Shown here: positions 59,716 through 64,000 of the stretch, piece by piece
Layout of the letters: the number at the start of each line of letters is the position of its first letter
Position numbering within the stretch: the stretch's first letter is position 1
DNA from: Leifsonia sp. 1010
Lineage (GTDB): Bacteria; Actinomycetota; Actinomycetes; Actinomycetales; Microbacteriaceae
Length of the DNA stretch: 64,000 nucleotides
Assembly (NCBI RefSeq): GCF_031455295.1
Contig: NZ_JAVDSL010000004.1
Coordinates: forward strand, 62,001-126,000
Direction of reading: 5' to 3'
Translations under genes and position numbers: made by a program
Notes under the pieces: generated by a model
Database searches by the model: none
Told to the model about the DNA's origin: nothing
Seen by the model: only the letters and a program-made list of their open reading frames with translations

Positions 59716-60396
59716 GGCCGCAAATCGGGCTGCCACCGCACGCATGATCCGATCCACCAGGAAGACCGCGGCGGTCGCGTACACCAAGCTCGCCAGGACG
59801 TCCGTCAGATTGTGCACGCCGACATACATCCGAGCGAACGCCGTCAGCAACGGAACGGCGATCGCGACCGCCAAGAGGGGCGCCCTCAGCCGGCCGCGCC
59901 CCCACATCAGGAACAGGGCCACGCAGAAGGCGGTGGCGAGAGCCGTGTGCCCGCTCGGATAGCTGAACCCCGTCGCCGTGAGCAGGTGATGTGGGAGGTC
60001 GGTGCTGAACGGGCGCGGCCGATGAACCAGCACCTTGATCAGGGTGCTCCCCAACCACGGTACGAGCACCAACACTGCAAGCCGCACCCCCGGCCACACG
60101 GACCTCCGAGCTATTCCCGTCGCCACCGCGGCGACGGCGATCACCACGCTTGCAACCACCGGCGAGAACAACCAGCTCAGCCCGAGTGAGAGTGCGACGA
60201 AGATCGGACTCTGCACGGACTCCAAACCGTGCAACACGGAAAGGTCCCACCGAGTCACGCTCGCCGACGCAGCGATCAACCATCCCACCACCAGCACCGC
60301 CACCATCACCAGCGCCGGCACCGCGAACCCGATAGCTGCCCTCACCGCTCGATATGGCGTGGCCTGTCTATGCACGACGCTGTCTGCATCCCCCAT
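59668..60396 (-). CDS. PAP2-family lipid phosphatase
   Basis: A 242-residue protein with about six TM helices and the full phosphatase signature: 'KVLVHRPRPFS' (K-x6-RP), 'GFSYPSGHTALATAF' (PSGH) and 'ARMYVGVHNLTDVLAS' (S/A-R-x5-H-x3-D). AGGGAG lies 8 nt before the ATG at 60394-60396. It dephosphorylates phosphatidate or undecaprenyl pyrophosphate at the outer leaflet. Separated from a second PAP2 gene by 12 nt, forming a paralogous pair on the minus strand. Confidence 0.92.
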   Translation of the reverse strand: MGDADSVVHRQATPYRAVRAAIGFAVPALVMVAVLVVGWLIAASASVTRWDLSVLHGLESVQSPIFVALSLGLSWLFSPVVASVVIAVAAVATGIARRSVWPGVRLAVLVLVPWLGSTLIKVLVHRPRPFSTDLPHHLLTATGFSYPSGHTALATAFCVALFLMWGRGRLRAPLLAVAIAVPLLTAFARMYVGVHNLTDVLASLVYATAAVFLVDRIMRAVAARFAASHGVGGSVGFVARVR

Positions 60397-60408
60397 CCTT
60401 GAAACTCC

Positions 60409-61215
60409 CTAGGACGCCGAAACGTCGCTTCGCGCGGCCCGGATGGCGCTCCCACCGACGACGAGTGACGGCCTCGGAACCGGGCCGATCCACCGCAACA
60501 ACCGGAACCATCCGAGGACGGTCAGACCGAACCGGGACCAGAGTCCGCACCAGAAGGACACCGCGACCGCTGCCACCGCAGCGGAGCCGAGAACATCGGT
60601 GAGGTAATGGGCTCCTACGTACATCCGTGACACTGCGACCATCAGTGCGAATAGGGACCCGAGCACCACCGTGAAGCGGAACCAGCGCGTGTGGCGAGAG
60701 AGCAGAAGAGCTGCGATCGCATACGACACGGCGAACGTCGTGTGACCGCTCGGGAAGCTGTCATGACCGGTCTCCGCCAGCAACGGGTGGAACATCAGGT
60801 TCCCGTTCGGGCGCGGCATCGAAACGGCCGCCTTGAAGACCTCACACGCGAGGTAGCCGAAGGCGGCGACCGACGTGAACGCGAAGGCGTTCACCGGCGA
60901 GCGCCGCACGAAGAGCAGGAAAAGGAAAGAGATCGTTAGGATCGCCACACTGCCTGCCGGAGAGAAGAGCGCCTCGATCATGAGCGCGATGCCGCTGATG
61001 AGGCCGCTCTGGTGGTGGGTCAGCCAGACATCGACCTGCACCTCAGCAGCGGCAATTGCGGGAACGAAGCGCACGAGAAACCCCAGAAGCAGGATAGCCG
61101 CGGAGCCGAGGGCCGGCAGAAGGATCCAGTGTCGGGGATGCGGCAGTACAGCCATCCTGACGCGCGGGTCGGGAGGCGCCGTCAGGGAGGACAGAGACGC
61201 GGATGTCGAACTCAT
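60409..61215 (-). CDS. PAP2-family lipid phosphatase (paralogue)
   Basis: A 268-residue protein with the same signature: 'VFKAAVSMPRPNGNLMF' (K...RP), 'GHDSFPSGHTTFAVSYA' (PSGH) and 'VSRMYVGAHYLTDVLGSAAVAAV' (R-x5-H-x3-D). It has about six TM helices and a longer C-terminal tail. ATG at 61213-61215. Two tandem phosphatases beside DedA and a GT39-like enzyme suggest recycling of undecaprenyl pyrophosphate or remodelling of membrane lipids. A direct repeat CTCCTTAAAGTTCCTTAGAG lies upstream at 61315-61334, a likely OmpR-type site, and GGATTCTTAGCG (minus strand, about 61249-61260) is closer to the start. Confidence 0.9.
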   Translation of the reverse strand: MSSTSASLSSLTAPPDPRVRMAVLPHPRHWILLPALGSAAILLLGFLVRFVPAIAAAEVQVDVWLTHHQSGLISGIALMIEALFSPAGSVAILTISFLFLLFVRRSPVNAFAFTSVAAFGYLACEVFKAAVSMPRPNGNLMFHPLLAETGHDSFPSGHTTFAVSYAIAALLLSRHTRWFRFTVVLGSLFALMVAVSRMYVGAHYLTDVLGSAAVAAVAVSFWCGLWSRFGLTVLGWFRLLRWIGPVPRPSLVVGGSAIRAARSDVSAS

Positions 61216-61314
61216 CCGTCACACGTTACGAGCCCGGACCCCATGAACCGCTAAGAATCCACCAGGACCGGTTCCGGCCTCAGAGACGTGGGCCCGACTA
61301 TCGGAACTCTGGCG

Positions 61315-61334
61315 CTCCTTAAAGTTCCTTAGAG
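61315..61334. promoter_or_regulatory. OmpR-type tandem repeat upstream of PAP2 pair
   Basis: CTCCTTAAAGTTCCTTAGAG: two half-sites CCTTAAAG and CCTTAGAG spaced one helical turn (10 bp), the form bound by PmrA/PhoB-like regulators. It lies 100 bp upstream of the PAP2 start and close to the right att arm repeat. Confidence 0.5.
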
Positions 61335-61347
61335 TATTCGGCCATTG

Positions 61348-61368
61348 TGTGGGCAAATTGTGGGCAAA
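61348..61368. repeat. Arm-type tandem repeat near tRNA-Arg att
   Basis: Identical to 39038-39058: two TGTGGGCAAA units separated by one T. Lies 70 bp inside the tRNA-end att site. Confidence 0.6.
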
Positions 61369-61438
61369 TCTTGGACAGCGCCCGTTATCCGACGGGTGAA
61401 TTATGCCCCTGACCGGCAGTTTCGTCGCCACCAAGAAG

Positions 61439-61510
61439 TGCCCCTGGAGGGACTCGAACCCCCAACCGTTTCCTTAGGACGGAACTGCTCTTCCATTGAG
61501 CTACAGAGGC
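61439..61510 (-). tRNA. tRNA-Arg (anticodon CCT)
   Basis: 72-nt cloverleaf on the minus strand, GCCTCTG acceptor 5' strand pairing with CAGGGGC, discriminator A, D arm GCTC-N7-GAGC, anticodon loop GTCCTAA (CCT), and T arm GGGGG-TTCGAGT-CCCTC. No encoded CCA. The anticodon stem has one non-Watson-Crick end pair. Its 3' part (61438-61458) is the integration target copied exactly at 38910-38930, so the intact gene marks the right end of the island. Confidence 0.9.
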
Positions 61511-61562
61511 TGGCCCGTCGAGTCTATCGAACCCCACGCCATCCCCTTCCCAAAAAAAGATA

Positions 61563-61631
61563 GCTATTCAGTGTTGCTATCTACCGGTACTCATGCTTAC
61601 TATGTACCAGTAATCAGCAACACTGACTAGC
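61563..61631. promoter_or_regulatory. Long inverted repeat over the PadR operon promoter
   Basis: Arms of 28 bp (GCTATTCAGTGTTGCT... and ...AGCAACACTGACTAGC), 22 of 28 positions complementary, with a 13-nt centre. Inside lie TTGCTA (61574-61579) and TACTAT (61598-61603) as -35/-10 with 18-nt spacing. This is the expected PadR operator location. Confidence 0.65.
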
Positions 61632-61650
61632 AAGCAGGAAGGAGGGTCCC

Positions 61651-61980
61651 ATGGGCAAGCAAGAGACCGAGATGCTCAAGGGGACGCTCGAGGGCATCGT
61701 GCTCGCCATCCTGTCGCGTCGGCCCGCATACGGGTACGAGATCACCGCATGGCTGCGCGACCAGGGGTTCGCCGACATCGCGGAGGGCACGATCTACGCC
61801 CTCCTCGTCCGGGTCGAACAGCGCGGGCTGGTGGATGTCGAGAAGGTTCCATCCGAGAAGGGTCCGCCCCGCAAGGTGTACTCCCTCAACGCCCGGGGTC
61901 GTGAATACCTCGAAGAGTTCTGGAGGACGTGGAGCTTCCTCGCAGAGCGGATCGAACAGCTCCACGAAGGAGACAACTGA
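61651..61980 (+). CDS. PadR-family transcriptional regulator
   Basis: A 109-residue winged-helix repressor. 'MLKGTLEGIVLAILSRRPAYGYEITAWLRDQGFADIAEGTIYALLVRVEQRGLVDVEKVPSEKGPPRKVYSLNARG' is the complete PadR domain (quoted in part: AEGTIYALLVRVEQRGL as recognition helix). It starts with GGAAGGAGGG just upstream of the ATG. It leads an operon with a DUF1048 gene and an ABC exporter. The long inverted repeat over its promoter (61563-61631) suggests autorepression relieved by a drug. Confidence 0.93.
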   Translation: MGKQETEMLKGTLEGIVLAILSRRPAYGYEITAWLRDQGFADIAEGTIYALLVRVEQRGLVDVEKVPSEKGPPRKVYSLNARGREYLEEFWRTWSFLAERIEQLHEGDN

Positions 61981-61982
61981 TC

Positions 61983-62351
61983 ATGGCAGCGAAGTGGATC
62001 GAGACGATCACCGGATCCCTCGAACAGAAGAAGCAGTACCGGCAGTACAAGGCCCGCGTGCAGGCCCTGCCGGAGCCGTACCGCGGCGCCGCGAAGGCGT
62101 TCGAACGGTACTTCATGTACAACGGCGGCATCACCGACGGCGACACGCTCGTCACGATGCTCACCGATTTCGCCGACATGTGGGAGCGCGCCGCCATCGA
62201 CGGCACGCCGATCAGCGAGCTCGTCGGGGGCGACCCCATCGACTTCGCCGAGACCTACACGGAGTCGTACGGCGGCGTGAAGTGGATCGACAAGGAGCGG
62301 GCCCGCCTGATCAAGGCGGTCCAGGAGGCAGAACAGGAGGAGAAGAAATGA
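61983..62351 (+). CDS. DUF1048 family protein
   Basis: A 122-residue helical protein, 2 nt after padR. 'KWIETITGSLEQKKQYRQYKARVQALPEPYRGAAKAFERYFMYNGGITDGDTLVTMLTDFADMWERAA' (quoted in part: YKARVQALPEPYRGAAKAFERY) is typical of DUF1048, nearly always located between padR and an ABC exporter in Actinobacteria and Firmicutes. It is soluble and charged at the C-terminus (KAVQEAEQEEKK), and may modulate the regulator or transporter. The stop overlaps the ABC ATPase ATG by 4 nt. Confidence 0.9.
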   Translation: MAAKWIETITGSLEQKKQYRQYKARVQALPEPYRGAAKAFERYFMYNGGITDGDTLVTMLTDFADMWERAAIDGTPISELVGGDPIDFAETYTESYGGVKWIDKERARLIKAVQEAEQEEKK

Positions 62352-63184
62352 GCGCAACCGCGATCAGCGTCCGCGGCATCCAGAAATCGTTCAAAGACGT
62401 CGAAGTGCTCCGCGGGGTCGACTTCGACGTGCAGGCGGGCACCATCTTCGCCCTGCTCGGCTCCAACGGGGCCGGCAAGACGACGCTGGTGCGCATCCTC
62501 AGCACCCTCCTCCGCGCCGACGGCGGCACCGCCACCGTGCAGGGGGTGGATGTTGCGGCCAAGCCGGGCGACGTCCGCGGCGCGATCAGCCTCACGGGGC
62601 AGTTCGCGGCGGTGGATGAGGTGCTCAGCGGACGCGAGAACCTCATCCTCATCGCCAAGCTCCGCCACCTGAAGGACCCGGCCGGCATCGCCGACGACCT
62701 CCTCGCCCGCTTCTCGCTCACCGACGCGGGCAAGCGCAAGGCCGCGACCTACTCCGGTGGGATGCGGCGCCGGCTCGACATCGCGATGAGTCTGATCGGC
62801 AACCCGCCGATCATCTTCCTCGACGAGCCGACCACCGGACTCGACCCGCAGGCGCGGATCGAGGTCTGGGAGACGGTCAAGCGCCTCGCCGGGCAGGGCA
62901 CCACGGTGCTGCTCACCACGCAGTACCTGGACGAGGCCGAGCAGCTCGCCGACCGGATCGCCATCCTCCACAACGGGACGATCATCCAGAACGGCACCCT
63001 CGACGAGCTCAAGCGGCTGCTCCCCGCCGCGAAGGTCGAGTACGTCGAGAAGCAGCCGACGCTCGAGGAGGTCTTCCTCGCCCTCGTCGGCGACACGGGA
63101 GACGACAGCGGCGAGAACGCCGACAACCACACCACCACCGACCGCACCGACGGCGCGGCCGCCACAGGAAGGAAGGCACGATGA
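62348..63184 (+). CDS. ABC transporter ATP-binding protein (DrrA-like drug exporter)
   Basis: A 278-residue ATPase. Walker A 'LLGSNGAGKTTLV', Q-loop 'LTGQFAAVDEVLSG', ABC signature 'YSGGMRRRLDIAMSL', Walker B 'IIFLDEPTTGLD', and H-loop 'LLTTQYLDEAEQLADRI' are intact. The C-terminal 'KVEYVEKQPTLEEVFLALVG' is the DrrA-type extension (daunorubicin-resistance family), followed by a Thr/Asp-rich tail. It powers the adjacent permease to export a hydrophobic drug. Overlaps the permease start by 4 nt (ATGA). Confidence 0.93.
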   Translation: MSATAISVRGIQKSFKDVEVLRGVDFDVQAGTIFALLGSNGAGKTTLVRILSTLLRADGGTATVQGVDVAAKPGDVRGAISLTGQFAAVDEVLSGRENLILIAKLRHLKDPAGIADDLLARFSLTDAGKRKAATYSGGMRRRLDIAMSLIGNPPIIFLDEPTTGLDPQARIEVWETVKRLAGQGTTVLLTTQYLDEAEQLADRIAILHNGTIIQNGTLDELKRLLPAAKVEYVEKQPTLEEVFLALVGDTGDDSGENADNHTTTDRTDGAAATGRKAR

Positions 63185-63951
63185 CCGCCACGGTTCTCAG
63201 CGACACCGGTGTGCTCACCGGGCGCTCGCTCCGCCACATCCTGCGCAGTCCCGACACCATCATCACCACCGCGGTCACGCCGATCGCGCTGATGCTGCTG
63301 TTCGTGTACGTGCTCGGCGGGGCGATCAACACCGGCTCCAGCAGCTCGTACGTCAACTACCTGCTGCCCGGGATCCTGCTCATCACGATCGCCTCCGGGG
63401 TCGCGTACACGTCGTACCGGCTGTTCCTCGACCTGCAGGGCGGCATCTTCGAGCGGTTCCAGTCGATGCCGATCGCCCGCAGCAGCGTGCTGTGGGGGCA
63501 CGTGCTCACGTCCGTCGTCGCCAACATCGTCTCCATGGCGATCGTCATCGGCGTCGCACTGATCATGGGCTTCCGCACGGGAGCGTCGGTCTGGGCCTGG
63601 CTCGGAGTCGCCGGCATCCTCATCCTCTTCACCCTCGCCCTCACGTGGCTCGCGGTCATGGCGGGACTCTCGGCGAAGACAGTGGATGGGGCCAGCGCCT
63701 TCAGCTACCCGCTGATCTTCCTGCCCTTCATCAGCTCGGCGTTCGTTCCGACCACGTCGATGCCCGGCCCGGTCGCCTGGTTCGCCGAGAACCAGCCGGT
63801 CACGTCCATCGTCAACACCATCCGGGCGCTGTTCGAGCAGCAGCCGGTCGGCAGCGACATCTGGATCGCCCTCGCCTGGCTCGTCGGCATCCTCGTCATC
63901 GCGTACGCCTTCGCGATGGTCATCTACCGCCGCAAAATCACCGCGGGTTGA
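63181..63951 (+). CDS. ABC-2 type transporter permease (DrrB-like)
   Basis: A 256-residue membrane protein with six TM segments: 'TAVTPIALMLLFVYVLGGAI', 'YLLPGILLITIASGVAYTSY', 'VLTSVVANIVSMAIVIGVALIMGF', 'AWLGVAGILILFTLALTWLAVMAGL', 'YPLIFLPFISSAFVPTTSMPG' and 'WLVGILVIAYAFAMVIYRR'. The pattern 'FERFQSMPIARSSVLWGHV' is the DrrB-family elbow. ATG overlaps the ATPase stop. Last gene of the PadR operon; the remaining 49 nt of the window hold nothing. Confidence 0.93.
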   Translation: MTATVLSDTGVLTGRSLRHILRSPDTIITTAVTPIALMLLFVYVLGGAINTGSSSSYVNYLLPGILLITIASGVAYTSYRLFLDLQGGIFERFQSMPIARSSVLWGHVLTSVVANIVSMAIVIGVALIMGFRTGASVWAWLGVAGILILFTLALTWLAVMAGLSAKTVDGASAFSYPLIFLPFISSAFVPTTSMPGPVAWFAENQPVTSIVNTIRALFEQQPVGSDIWIALAWLVGILVIAYAFAMVIYRRKITAG

Positions 63952-64000
63952 CCGGGGTCACCGCTGCCGGCCCCGGCACCGAACGGAAGGTTCCGACAGG

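Larger units (their letters stand above)
38910..61458. mobile_element. Right sub-island: tRNA-Arg-integrated mobilisable element
   Basis: Ends are the 21-bp direct repeat at 38910-38930 and within the tRNA gene at 61438-61458. Inside each end lies the identical 21-nt tandem repeat with units TGTGGGCAAA (39038-39058 and 61348-61368). It carries a tyrosine integrase (52206-53366) and a MobF relaxase (48973-51699) but no visible type IV secretion or replication genes, so it fits an integrative mobilisable element. Defence operon near the left end and metal/envelope cargo near the tRNA. The integrase lies 8 kb from the tRNA, so cargo may have been inserted between them later. Confidence 0.65.

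Overview
The window is high-GC actinobacterial chromosome, most likely a Microbacteriaceae member of the Leifsonia/Microbacterium type. The evidence is the GC-rich codon use, frequent GTG/TTG starts, several apparently leaderless starts (a -10 hexamer 6-7 nt before the start codon), and family content (MTES_1575-like helicase/REase, DUF6230/DUF6114 envelope pair, Excalibur/G5 protein). The genus is an inference.

Layout. 1-29974 is ordinary chromosomal backbone: an N-acetyltransferase (cut by the left edge), galU, 5-formyl-THF cyclo-ligase, FmdB-like zinc ribbon, mscL, a large SF1-like helicase with eroded ATPase motifs, a lipoprotein, an ArsR/MFS pair, a DHA2 efflux pump, an Excalibur protein, methyltransferases, a DsbA-like thioredoxin, TetR + DUF6230/DUF6114 envelope operon, epoxide hydrolase, FAD monooxygenase facing a MalT-like LuxR regulator, an Mrr endonuclease, dinB, RibD-like reductase, arfB and an orphan LuxR response regulator. 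Long near-perfect palindromes sit at the 3' ends of several of these genes.

29975-61458 reads as a composite genomic island inserted at the 3' end of a tRNA-Arg(CCT) gene (61439-61510, minus strand). An exact 21-bp copy of the tRNA 3' end plus its edge lies at 38910-38930. A diverged copy of the same att region lies at about 29990-30122. A 21-nt tandem arm-like repeat is found just inside both clear att sites (39038-39058 and 61348-61368). The left sub-island (30.0-38.9 kb) is a compact, more AT-rich defence locus: Z1-domain ATPase and PD-(D/E)XK protein (minus) facing a MORC/MutL-like GHKL ATPase, a cytosine-5 DNA methyltransferase and a Vsr nuclease (plus). The right sub-island (38.9-61.4 kb) carries a type III restriction-modification operon (mod, res) translationally linked to a third gene, an SMC/Rad50-like ATPase with a zinc-hook-like CxxC. 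It also holds a MobF relaxase-helicase, a PD-(D/E)XK-like small protein, a tyrosine integrase, a pseudogene scrap, and a metal/envelope cargo (ZIP transporter, OmpR-type two-component system, COG4705 protein, DedA, GT39-like glycosyltransferase, two PAP2 phosphatases).

61511-64000 is backbone again: a PadR-regulated ABC efflux operon (padR, DUF1048, ATPase, permease) with a long inverted repeat over its promoter.

The most interesting content is the pair of defence operons, the nested att architecture that delivered them, and a set of OmpR-style repeat motifs that may tie the island's two-component system to its envelope-lipid genes. All functions are inferred from sequence motifs; no database search was run.
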